In this document: one piece after another, positions 6,723 to 13,372 of the stretch
Position numbering within the stretch: the first letter of the stretch is position 1
How the letters are laid out: each line of letters opens with the position of its first letter
Source of the DNA: an uncultured Paraprevotella sp.
GTDB lineage: Bacteria > Bacteroidota > Bacteroidia > Bacteroidales > Bacteroidaceae
DNA length: 13,372 nucleotides
Assembly: GCA_910584955.1 (NCBI GenBank)
Contig: CAJUDC010000066.1
Coordinates: 1-13,372 of the forward strand
Direction of reading: 5' to 3'
The notes under the pieces: model-generated
Told to the model about the DNA's origin: nothing
Seen by the model: the letters and a program-made list of their open reading frames with translations, nothing else
The model's database searches: none
Made by a program: the position numbers and the translations under genes

Positions 6723-7198
6723 GTCCGGTTCGGAAGGAGGCTATGGTTCCTTTCCTCTTTTTCAAGATGCAGGATGGGAAACGGTCGTCCGTAATCGTCC
6801 GTTTCGCTCCGGCCGATGGTGCGGAATCCCATGCGACCGTAAAATGCGCGTGCCCCCGGGTTCTGTTCGTTTACGTCCACCCGTTTCATGCCTTTCTTCC
6901 GGCAGGCATATTCGATCAGTCTGCGGCCGTAGCCCTTGCCTTGTTCGTCGGGTCGGACGAATAGCATCTCTATCTGTTCGCTGCTCAGCCCCATAAACGC
7001 TATGGGAGTGTCCGAATCGTCGGTCAGAACGTACAGGTCTACTTGTGACAGGCTCCGGCGTACGATGTCGCGGTAGAAAAGGATGTCGGCCTCCGTAAGG
7101 AAATCGTGTGTCTGTCTGACCGCCGCTTCCCACAGTCCGACCAGCGAGGCCGTTTCTGCGGGTGTCAGGCTTTTTGGGGTTTTCAGGGTCGGGGTCAT
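6719..7198 (-). CDS. GNAT family N-acetyltransferase, YjaB-like
   Basis: A 159-residue acetyltransferase that transfers acetyl from acetyl-CoA. The GNAT core is clear: motif A MLFVRPDEQGKGYGRRLIEYA (78-98) with the acetyl-CoA loop Q86-GKGYG, then VDVNEQNPGARAFYGRMGF (107-125) with the Asn and Tyr typical of motif B. The pattern of an N-terminal THDFL, a central VNEQN and a C-terminal GRSETDDYGRPFPILHL closely resembles E. coli YjaB, an acetyltransferase later reported to act on protein lysines. The substrate here is unknown. Its ATG overlaps the TGA of the M48 protease gene (ATGA at 7195-7198), which points to translational coupling. The C-terminal tail after about 148 is basic and probably disordered. 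Confidence 0.9.
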   Translation of the reverse strand: MTPTLKTPKSLTPAETASLVGLWEAAVRQTHDFLTEADILFYRDIVRRSLSQVDLYVLTDDSDTPIAFMGLSSEQIEMLFVRPDEQGKGYGRRLIEYACRKKGMKRVDVNEQNPGARAFYGRMGFRTIGRSETDDYGRPFPILHLEKEERNHSLLPNRT

Positions 7199-7995
7199 TT
7201 CTTTGTGTTGTATCGGGCCTTTATTTCCGGCAATACTTTCCGAATGTTGGCGATCCGGCTCGCATCGCTGGGATGCGTGCTCATGAATTGCGGTACTTGT
7301 CCGCCCGACGAGGCCGACATCTTTTGCCAGAACGTCAGGGCATTGTCGGGATTGTAGCCCGCCATCGTCATAAATACCAGTCCCATGTAGTCGGCCTCCG
7401 TCTCGTGCTTGCGGGAGAAGGGAAGGGCCACGGCATACTGCGATCCCAGGCCGTACATCTGTCCGGCCAGCGTCTGCACCAGTTCACTCTTGCCCGACAG
7501 GGTGCCGGCCAGTATTTGTGCACCGTACTGTGTCATCAGCTGTTGGCTCATCTGCTCGTTGCTGTGTTTGGCTACGGCGTGGGCCACTTCGTGTCCCAGC
7601 ACAACGGCCAATTCGTCGTCCGATGCGATCAGTTTCATCAGTCCTTCGTAGACCACTATTTTCCCGCCCGGCATGCAGAAGGCGTTCACTTGGTTGTCTT
7701 TCACCAGATTGAACTCCCAGGCGAATTGTTTGAGTTGCGCCTCCATGCCGTTCTGCCGCAGGTAGGTCTCGGTGGCTTGGGCAATGCGTTTGCCCACCCG
7801 GGTGACGGTGGCCGACTGTGTGGCGGAAGCCGATCGCGGAGCGGTGGACATGAAACTTTTATACTGTGTAAGGCTGGCGGAAAGGACTTCCTGGTCCGAT
7901 ACCAGCAACACCTGCTTGCGTCCGGTAAGAGGGACGGACGAACAGCCGGTGAGCAGGAGCAGGGCGGCTGCGGTGATGAGATTCTTGAATTTCAT
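7195..7995 (-). CDS. M48 family metallopeptidase, lipoprotein
   Basis: A 266-residue zinc protease related to the LoiP/BepA (M48B/C) envelope proteases. A lipoprotein signal peptide ends in LLTG-C18. The residues after the cysteine (SSVPLTG) lack the acidic run that sends Bacteroidetes lipoproteins to the surface, so the protein probably faces the periplasm. The catalytic motif HEVAH is at 135-139, the third zinc ligand is in HETEAD (E198), and the conserved STHPSDASRI (239-248) is a hallmark of the BepA-like group, with H241 as possible extra ligand. There is no TPR domain, so it resembles LoiP more than BepA. The likely role is degradation of misfolded or stalled envelope proteins (family inference). 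It starts 48 bases after the MFS gene, with a weak purine-rich AGGA before the ATG, and overlaps the acetyltransferase gene by four bases. Confidence 0.93.
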   Translation of the reverse strand: MKFKNLITAAALLLLTGCSSVPLTGRKQVLLVSDQEVLSASLTQYKSFMSTAPRSASATQSATVTRVGKRIAQATETYLRQNGMEAQLKQFAWEFNLVKDNQVNAFCMPGGKIVVYEGLMKLIASDDELAVVLGHEVAHAVAKHSNEQMSQQLMTQYGAQILAGTLSGKSELVQTLAGQMYGLGSQYAVALPFSRKHETEADYMGLVFMTMAGYNPDNALTFWQKMSASSGGQVPQFMSTHPSDASRIANIRKVLPEIKARYNTKK

Positions 7996-8043
7996 ATATC
8001 CTGTAATAATTGTTGTTTTCGAAACGATAGTCTGTATCCGGTC

Positions 8044-9219
8044 TTATTCCCTGCTGCATATGTTGCAGAGCAGCGAGGCGGCAGCCAGTCCCATGCCTAC
8101 GGCCACTACGCCCGGCCATGCAAACAACTGCCAGCAACTGCCGGCCAGAAAGGTGCCCAGCGAACCGCCGATGAAGTAGGTGGTCATGAAGATGGTGTTC
8201 AGCCGGTTGGAGGCCTCCGGGCAAAGGTCGAATATGGAGGCCTGATTGCTGAGCTGAATGCCCTGCATGCCGATGTCGGCCAGAATGATACCGGCTATCA
8301 GCCCCACGTAGGAACGACCGCCCAGCCATAGGCAGAGCCAGGCCGCCAGCATCAGGAAACAGCCGATATAATGGAAGCGGCGCAGACCTATTCGAGGCAC
8401 GTAGCGTCCTACGGTGGAGGCGGTAAGTGCACCGGCTATGCCGCAAAGCCCCAGCAGCCCGACGGCATGACTGCCGGCGTAGAACGGGGCCTGGCTCACC
8501 TTGAATGTCAGACAGGCCCATACGGCCAGGAACGATCCGAAAGCCAGGGCCGAACGGAGCGACGAAAGGCGCAACAATGAATAGCGGTGTACGAGGGCGA
8601 ACAACGATTTCATCAGGCTGCCGTATGAGCCTCGGAAGGTAGGGCGGATATCGGGCAGCAGGTACACGATAATACCTGCACTGACTACCATCAGTCCCGC
8701 AGCGATGAAGTACATGATCCGCCATCCCCAATATTCACCCACGAAACCGCTCACCACCCGTGAAGCCAGAATGCCTGTCAGCAGGCCGGAAAGGATGAAG
8801 CCTACGTTGCGTCCTTTGTACGCAGGGGCGGAATATTGTGCGGCCAGCGGAATGAAGATATGGGGCATGACAGAGCATAAACCGGTGAACAGCGAGGCTA
8901 TTAATACGATATACAGATGACCGGCCAGCCCGATAGACAGCAGAGCAAACACCAGTATGGTAAAATTGATCAGTATAATCTGTTTGCGGCGGTACAGGTC
9001 GCCCAGTGGAATGATGAAGAGTAGTCCGGCCGCATATCCTATCTGTGTCAGCATCGGGATAAGATTGGCTTGAAATTCATTGGCTCCCAGATCCGTGCGT
9101 ATCAGATTCAGCAACGGCTGGTTATAGTACAGATTGGCTACCGATACGCCCGCTATAACAGCCAATACGGTTAGTAAAGAAAGGGAAAGATTTTCGTTAT
9201 TTTTCAGTTCGGTGGTCAT
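8044..9219 (-). CDS. MFS transporter, 12-TM drug/sugar efflux-type
   Basis: A 391-residue inner-membrane protein with about 12 hydrophobic segments, of the major facilitator superfamily (DHA1-like, related to arabinose-efflux-type permeases). Diagnostic are VANLYYNQPLLNLI in TM1 (27-40), the motif A loop GDLYRRKQ between TM2 and TM3 (73-80), and a motif C-like GLLTGILASRVVSGFVGEYWGWR in TM5. The frame is open further upstream to about 9555, but that extension overlaps the acetyltransferase gene and crosses a promoter box. The ATG at 9219 (MTTELKNNEN) directly precedes TM1 and gives the normal family length, so I chose it. The substrate cannot be told from sequence. It is the first gene of a likely operon with the M48 protease and the YjaB-like acetyltransferase. 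Confidence 0.92.
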   Translation of the reverse strand: MTTELKNNENLSLSLLTVLAVIAGVSVANLYYNQPLLNLIRTDLGANEFQANLIPMLTQIGYAAGLLFIIPLGDLYRRKQIILINFTILVFALLSIGLAGHLYIVLIASLFTGLCSVMPHIFIPLAAQYSAPAYKGRNVGFILSGLLTGILASRVVSGFVGEYWGWRIMYFIAAGLMVVSAGIIVYLLPDIRPTFRGSYGSLMKSLFALVHRYSLLRLSSLRSALAFGSFLAVWACLTFKVSQAPFYAGSHAVGLLGLCGIAGALTASTVGRYVPRIGLRRFHYIGCFLMLAAWLCLWLGGRSYVGLIAGIILADIGMQGIQLSNQASIFDLCPEASNRLNTIFMTTYFIGGSLGTFLAGSCWQLFAWPGVVAVGMGLAAASLLCNICSRE

Positions 9220-9240
9220 ATACGTTCTTTTTTCCGAGGG

Positions 9241-9248
9241 CAAAGATA
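9241..9248 (-). promoter_or_regulatory. -7 box of the MFS operon promoter
   Basis: TATCTTTG on the - strand, a perfect TAnnTTTG match, 21 bases before the MFS ATG. It lies in the 65-base gap after the GNAT-fusion gene, so the MFS operon can be transcribed separately. No convincing -33 element is present. Confidence 0.55.
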
Positions 9249-9284
9249 CGCATTTGTTTTCGGAAGGGGAGCGGTCCGGGAGAA

Positions 9285-10235
9285 TTAAATCCTTTTCAGT
9301 ACGCAACGCAGCGAGGAAGGAAGCGGTTCCCCTTTCAGCATTTCCAGTGTCAGGCGCAATTCCCGTTGCAGTTCCGGGATGCGGCGACACATGGCGGCTG
9401 ACAGTTTGATACACAACGACCGGATGCCGTGAGGCTCGTCGGTTGAAAGCAGGGTGTGCAGACAGAAATCCAGGAAATCCGTTCGGATGGGATCGGCCAC
9501 CGGCAGACGGTTCAGCAGCGTGAGCAGAAGACGGCGTTTCGTGGCACTGTCGCACCGCATGGCCTCGTCGGTCAGGGCATCGCGGTGAGGCAGCAGCAGG
9601 TGACGCGCGGCAGGACTGAAATGTGTGAATGTCCAGGCGGCGTTTTCCGAAATACGTCGGTCGGTTGCGAAAAGGAATCCGAACAGATGATGCCGGCAGG
9701 CGGTGTCCGTTTCCGCCTGGCGGGCCAAGGCCTGTATCTCCTTCTTTGAAAGGTGCCCGGCCAGTCGGTCGTGTAGTGCCGGATCACCTTCGTCGCTTTT
9801 TTGCAGATACACCATGTCGGTCAGTTGTTGTCCGGCTTCTATAATCGGATGATCGTAATGGGTGATGAAAAAGTCCGGTATGCGATGCGTGTACCGAAAG
9901 CCGCATTGCTCATAGAACGGTACGGTGAGCGGACTTTCGCCGGTGCCTACTTGCATCGTCCGGCAACGTCCGGCATAGTGCATCCACAGAAAGTCGATGA
10001 GCCGTCTTCCGTATCCTTTCCGCTGCCACGACGGGAGGACAGCCAGACTTTTAAGTTCGAATACACCGTTCCCTTCGTCGGTGACCACGCTTTCGGCTAT
10101 AGCCGTCGCTCCTTCGAATACCACAAACATATCCCCTCTGTCCAGGTAACGGTCTATCATTGTCTCCTGCTCGTCGGCCAGCAACAGCAAGTCCAGAAAG
10201 CATTTCTTTCCGGTGCGGATTTGTCGGATGTCCAT
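9285..10235 (-). CDS. GNAT acetyltransferase fused to a C-terminal helical-repeat domain
   Basis: A 316-residue protein, about twice the size of a simple GNAT enzyme. Residues 1-145 form a complete GNAT domain: the acetyl-CoA loop LAVLPSWQRKGYGRRLIDFL (64-83) with Q71 and GYG (74-76), and motif B with VPFYEQCGFRYTHRI (105-119). From about 155 to 316 the sequence is almost purely helical with HEAT-like spacing (LFGFLFATDRRISENAAWTF at 184-203, RRLLLTLLNRLP at 234-245, TDFLDFCLHTLLS at 252-264, IRSLCIKLSAAMC at 271-283, ELQRELRLTLEML at 288-300). This resembles small HEAT/ARM-like hypothetical proteins I associate with Bacteroidales, but I cannot name a family. The helical part may bind the substrate protein (inference). 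The gene follows the DUF5655 gene by 15 bases, so the two are probably co-transcribed. Confidence 0.85.
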   Translation of the reverse strand: MDIRQIRTGKKCFLDLLLLADEQETMIDRYLDRGDMFVVFEGATAIAESVVTDEGNGVFELKSLAVLPSWQRKGYGRRLIDFLWMHYAGRCRTMQVGTGESPLTVPFYEQCGFRYTHRIPDFFITHYDHPIIEAGQQLTDMVYLQKSDEGDPALHDRLAGHLSKKEIQALARQAETDTACRHHLFGFLFATDRRISENAAWTFTHFSPAARHLLLPHRDALTDEAMRCDSATKRRLLLTLLNRLPVADPIRTDFLDFCLHTLLSTDEPHGIRSLCIKLSAAMCRRIPELQRELRLTLEMLKGEPLPSSLRCVLKRI

Positions 10236-10250
10236 CTTGGTTTCCGGTGG

Positions 10251-11156
10251 CTATAAAGCCTGTTTGACGAGGCTGAGAATGTATTCCAGAAAGCGCGTGT
10301 CGGTCACTTTCACTTCGTAGTCGCCCGTGCCCAGATGGCCTACACCGGATACGTCCCGCGCCAGCTTCTTGCCGTCGTCCAATCGTCCTTTCGGCAAATT
10401 GATGACGATTTTGATGCCGGTGTTTTGCAGCAGGACGGAGCAAAAGCACTGTGTGTCCTTCCAAAAAGAAATGTAATGTTTCTGCGGTTTGGTCTCGATA
10501 CTTGTATCCAGGTTGAGAATGGCATTTTTGTAAGTCTCGTACAATTCCGCCACCTCGTCGGACTTTCCCTGCAACAGGTTGTCTTCGGAATAGCTTTTTA
10601 TTTTCTCGGTCACTTCCTTATACTCCTTGTGGTTCTGCATCACGGTTTTGATGCTGACCGACGCGTGGCTCTTGCGGATGGGCGTGATGGAGAGGCTGTC
10701 GTTCTCGTAGCGTTTCACTTCCCACAGTTCGATGGGGAGGTCTTTGAAATTCACCGCTTCCCGCTGGTTGGCTGTGAAACCTTGCGATACGAATACGACT
10801 TTGGTCTGCGACCAGTCCACGTCGTTCCGTTTCAGGCTTTTCCGCATGACTTCGTTGTATTCCAGGATAAAGTCCGCCTGATTCTGCAACATCAGGCTCA
10901 GGTAAGTGAATCCTTGGTCGATGACGCTGGCGTTCCGTTCCCGTTTGTATTCGATGATGACGAAGGACCGCGTATGCGGGTCGAATCCCAGCGTGTCGAT
11001 GCGACGGTCTTTGACGGTGAATTCCGATTTCACCATCTCCACTCCCATAATAAGCGGTAAATGCTGTTCGAATACTTTTTGAATTTCTTTTTCCAGCTTG
11101 AACGGTTTTTCTTTGATAAGGGAAAAGCCGTTGAGAGCATATTTATATAGTGCCAT
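10251..11156 (-). CDS. PD-(D/E)XK nuclease-like protein with C-terminal DUF5655
   Basis: A 301-residue soluble protein. The N-terminal half has the layout of a PD-(D/E)XK fold: a helix with a conserved acidic residue (E30 in IQKVFEQHLPLI), then DRRIDTLGFD with D54, and SFVIIEYKRERN with E69 and K71, followed by a helix with Q81. This D...ExK triad is what DUF91/NucS-like and related nucleases use. Residues about 115-165 (KVVFVSQGFTANQREAV, IELWEVKRYEND) continue the domain. After a charged linker (about 175-200), residues about 205-301 match DUF5655 (LYETYKNAILNLD, FWKDTQCFCSVLLQ, IVINLPKGRLDD, GHLGTGDYEVKVTD), of unknown function. Nuclease activity is inferred from the residues, not known for this family. 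It is the first gene of a two-gene unit with the GNAT fusion. Confidence 0.85.
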   Translation of the reverse strand: MALYKYALNGFSLIKEKPFKLEKEIQKVFEQHLPLIMGVEMVKSEFTVKDRRIDTLGFDPHTRSFVIIEYKRERNASVIDQGFTYLSLMLQNQADFILEYNEVMRKSLKRNDVDWSQTKVVFVSQGFTANQREAVNFKDLPIELWEVKRYENDSLSITPIRKSHASVSIKTVMQNHKEYKEVTEKIKSYSEDNLLQGKSDEVAELYETYKNAILNLDTSIETKPQKHYISFWKDTQCFCSVLLQNTGIKIVINLPKGRLDDGKKLARDVSGVGHLGTGDYEVKVTDTRFLEYILSLVKQAL

Positions 11157-11215
11157 ATCCTTAAGGTTTATCTTATTTTGCCTGGGAGCGGGAAGAAAGG
11201 TTCCGCACTCGTCGG

Positions 11216-11223
11216 TAAAGATA
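11216..11223 (-). promoter_or_regulatory. Possible -7 box of the DUF5655-GNAT unit
   Basis: On the - strand TATCTTTA, one mismatch (last G to A) from TAnnTTTG, 59 bases before the DUF5655 start. No -33 element was found. The 106-base gap after the ATPase gene contains no clear terminator, so read-through from the ATPase is also possible. Confidence 0.3.
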
Positions 11224-11262
11224 CGGATAAAATCTTGTATGGCTATGCTGTCGGCCTACGAA

Positions 11263-13269
11263 TTATGCCTGTTCACGATGAAAAAGTATGCGCAGGGAGT
11301 TGCTTATGGCAAGTAGTGCCACACCGACGTCGGCAAAGACGGCTCCCCAAAGCGAGGCATATCCCGCCGCTCCCAGTAAAAGAATAACGGCTTTGACGGC
11401 TATCGCCCCCGCAATGTTTTGAATCACGATACGGCGTGTGATGCGCCCGATACGGATGGCTGTGGCCACTTTGGAAGGCTGGTCGGTTTGAATCACCACG
11501 TCGGCACTTGCTACAGCCGCTTCCGAACCGAGTGCGCCCATAGCGATTCCTACGGTACTGAGTGCGAGAACAGGGGCGTCGTTCAGTCCGTCGCCCACAA
11601 AGGCGGTGAATCGTCCCGGCATGCGGGAACTTTCTTCTATATACCGGGCTTTGTCTTCGGGCAACAGTTCGCCGTAAGCGTTCGGTATGCGGAGGGCGTG
11701 TGCCAGTTGTTCGGTAATTTCTTTTTTGTCGCCGGACAGGAGTGTGATGTGTTCAATTCCCAGCGCTCTGACAGCCTCGATAGCCGGTAAGGCGTCGCTT
11801 TTCACGATGTCCGAGAGTACTGCATGACCGGCATATTGCCCATCGATGCTACACAAGACGACGGTGCCGGTCTCTTGGGCTGTTTCGGGAGGAATGGCAA
11901 TGCGGTGCTTTTGCATCATGCGCATGTTGCCTACCTGTACATGATGATCTTTTACGTATGCTTCTGCACCGTAGCCGGCCCATTCCCGCATGCGTTCGGG
12001 AGAAAGCTGAGCGGATTGCCGTTGCTGTGCATAGTGTACAATGGCTCGGGCGATGGGATGACTGCTGTTTCTCTCTACGGCACAGAGGTAAGAAAGGAAA
12101 ACATTTTCCGGAAGGTTCGGACTGACGATGCGTTCCACTCCGAAGTTCCCGGTGGTGAGTGTACCGGTCTTGTCGAAAGCAATGGCGTTGATTTTGGTGA
12201 TGGCGTCCAGATAGTTGCCGCCTTTGAACAAAATGCCGTTACGGGAAGCGGCTCCGATTCCGGCAAAATAGCTGAGCGGGACGCTGATGACCAAAGCGCA
12301 GGGACAGGAGATAACCAGTAAAACCAGACTGCGGTAAAGCCACTCGGAAAAGACAAACTGAAACTCGCTGTCAAACAGGCTGACGATGGCCGGCACGGCT
12401 ATAACCAATCCGGCGAGAGAAAGAACGACGGGCGTGTAGATACGTGCAAATTTACGTATGAACCGTTCGGCCGGTGCTTTTCGGTCGGAGGCGCGGTTTA
12501 CCAAATCGAGTATGCTGGACAACGCACTTTTCTCGTATATCCGGCTGACCCGGATATGTATCGTGTCGGTAGAGACAATCATGCCGGCAAGAACCTCTTC
12601 GTTGTGCCGGATGAGGCGCGGCAGGCTTTCGCCGGTCAGTGCCGAGGTGTCGAATACGGCCTCCTCTTCCGTCAACAGGCCGTCCAGCGGAACACGTTCT
12701 CCGGGTTTCACCTCTATTGTTTCGCCAATCCCTACTTGCCGGGGAGATACAGATACGTATCGACCGTCGCGGCAGACCGATGCCCGCTCGCTCCTTACGT
12801 CGATAAGGCGGAATATGTCGCGGGTGGCTTTGTCTACAGCCCGGTGCTGGAGACCCTCACCGATGGAGTAGAACAGCATCACCCCTACGGCTTCGGGATA
12901 TTCGCCGATACAGAAAGCACCGATACAAGCCAGAAGCATCAGCGAGAACTCATTAAAGCAGTCGCCGTTTCGTAGGGAACGGATGGCCTCCAGCATCACC
13001 GGCCCTCCTACCGGTAGGAGGGCAGCCAGATACCAGATGAATTCAATGGCGGGGTGCGAGTCCGAAAGGTTTGTTCCGAACGATCGGAAGAGGATCCCTG
13101 CAAAGAGCAGGGCGGCCGATAGGACCGGACGGGCAAACGATTGCGATGTATGAGAATGGGAGTGTGTACGGCACTTTCCGGTGTCGGACGGATGGCTGGC
13201 CGGGCACGCTTTGGAAGGAGAAGTCCGGCTGCTTGCGGATCTTGTTTGATGGGCGGTAAACGGTTTCAT
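11263..13269 (-). CDS. Heavy-metal P1B-2 type ATPase (Zn/Cd/Pb exporter)
   Basis: A 668-residue ATP-driven metal exporter of the inner membrane. Seen in order: a hydrophilic tail (1-47) with CRTHSHSHT (C33, H36, H38, H40); membrane segments from about 48; the actuator motif TGES (212-215); the metal-site motif SCPCALVIS with C322 and C324 in TM6; the phosphorylation motif DKTGTLT with D366; SSHPIA (H404, P405) of the nucleotide domain; GDGLNDAP (559-566); and in the last two helices K626 (AVKAVILLLG) and D647 (FADVGVALL). The K...DxG pair with CPC is the signature of the P1B-2 group exporting Zn2+, Cd2+ or Pb2+, as in ZntA/CadA. The usual N-terminal HMA domain with GMTCxxC is missing. The frame extends upstream to a TTG at 13311, but that crosses the promoter box, so the ATG at 13269 is the likely start. 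Confidence 0.94.
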   Translation of the reverse strand: MKPFTAHQTRSASSRTSPSKACPASHPSDTGKCRTHSHSHTSQSFARPVLSAALLFAGILFRSFGTNLSDSHPAIEFIWYLAALLPVGGPVMLEAIRSLRNGDCFNEFSLMLLACIGAFCIGEYPEAVGVMLFYSIGEGLQHRAVDKATRDIFRLIDVRSERASVCRDGRYVSVSPRQVGIGETIEVKPGERVPLDGLLTEEEAVFDTSALTGESLPRLIRHNEEVLAGMIVSTDTIHIRVSRIYEKSALSSILDLVNRASDRKAPAERFIRKFARIYTPVVLSLAGLVIAVPAIVSLFDSEFQFVFSEWLYRSLVLLVISCPCALVISVPLSYFAGIGAASRNGILFKGGNYLDAITKINAIAFDKTGTLTTGNFGVERIVSPNLPENVFLSYLCAVERNSSHPIARAIVHYAQQRQSAQLSPERMREWAGYGAEAYVKDHHVQVGNMRMMQKHRIAIPPETAQETGTVVLCSIDGQYAGHAVLSDIVKSDALPAIEAVRALGIEHITLLSGDKKEITEQLAHALRIPNAYGELLPEDKARYIEESSRMPGRFTAFVGDGLNDAPVLALSTVGIAMGALGSEAAVASADVVIQTDQPSKVATAIRIGRITRRIVIQNIAGAIAVKAVILLLGAAGYASLWGAVFADVGVALLAISNSLRILFHREQA

Positions 13270-13286
13270 AATGTATTGTTTTTCCG

Positions 13287-13294
13287 CAAAGGTA
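13287..13294 (-). promoter_or_regulatory. -7 box of the metal ATPase promoter
   Basis: TACCTTTG on the - strand fits TAnnTTTG and lies 17 bases before the chosen ATG (13269), so the leader would be only about 10-12 bases. TTTG at 13323-13320 is 25 bases upstream, which is wider than usual for a -33 element. Confidence 0.5.
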
Positions 13295-13306
13295 GAGAAA
13301 AGAATA

Positions 13307-13321
13307 TGCAATCCGGTTGCA
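13307..13321. promoter_or_regulatory. Small dyad upstream of the metal ATPase, possible operator
   Basis: TGCAA (13307-13311) and TTGCA (13317-13321) form an inverted repeat around TCCGG, placed 12 bases upstream of the -7 box, where a repressor or activator of a metal-export gene could bind. The arms are only five bases, so chance is quite possible, and no regulator gene lies in the window. Confidence 0.25.
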
Positions 13322-13372
13322 AAAACGATGGGCCGCTCCCGGGACCGGACGGCTTCTATTCGTTTTGTTGCT

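Noticed and set aside
7162..8331. 389-codon + strand frame
   Set aside because: Antisense to the M48 protease and MFS genes, whose motifs and membrane segments are unmistakable.
9220..9555. 112-codon N-terminal extension of the MFS reading frame
   Set aside because: It would need a GTG start, overlaps the end of the GNAT-fusion gene by about 270 bases, crosses a promoter box and has no membrane-protein character.

Overview
The window looks like chromosomal DNA of a member of the order Bacteroidales (Bacteroidota). The reasons are the Bacteroidetes-type promoter boxes (TAnnTTTG, often without a good -35) upstream of several genes, the absence of Shine-Dalgarno sequences at most starts, the gene order DUF5063 - 3'-5' exonuclease - RlmI-type methyltransferase next to a type-3 ProRS, and the protein families present. 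Genus cannot be decided from the sequence. No transposase, integrase, phage gene, CRISPR array, tRNA or rRNA was seen.

Left part, + strand (27-4189): a compact RNA/translation-linked block. A DUF5063 protein, a DEDDy 3'-5' exonuclease and an RlmI-like 23S rRNA cytosine methyltransferase are probably co-transcribed and end at a perfect long hairpin (2478-2521). proS follows with its own promoter and a textbook U-tract terminator (4160-4189).

Middle (4190-6720): a convergent intergenic region with long dyads but no recognisable gene, then, on the - strand, a secreted GH123-type glycoside hydrolase. The next 560 bases hold no protein gene that I can support. They contain the GH123 promoter, four tandem imperfect 22-bp repeats, and a small transcription unit with its own strong promoter (6692-6722), an end-to-end closing helix and a rho-independent terminator (6513-6543). 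This last unit is probably a structured non-coding RNA of about 170 nt, and a 6S-like RNA is one possibility.

Right part, - strand (6719-13269): reading in the direction of transcription, a P1B-2 (Zn/Cd/Pb-type) metal-exporting ATPase with a His/Cys tail instead of an HMA domain; a PD-(D/E)XK-like/DUF5655 protein followed after 15 bases by an unusual GNAT-plus-helical-repeat fusion; then an MFS transporter, an M48 lipoprotein metalloprotease and a YjaB-like GNAT acetyltransferase, which probably form an operon (48-base gap, then an ATGA overlap).

Most of the window is ordinary housekeeping and accessory content. I see no obvious multi-gene defence or biosynthetic system. The candidate ncRNA is the most interesting signal.
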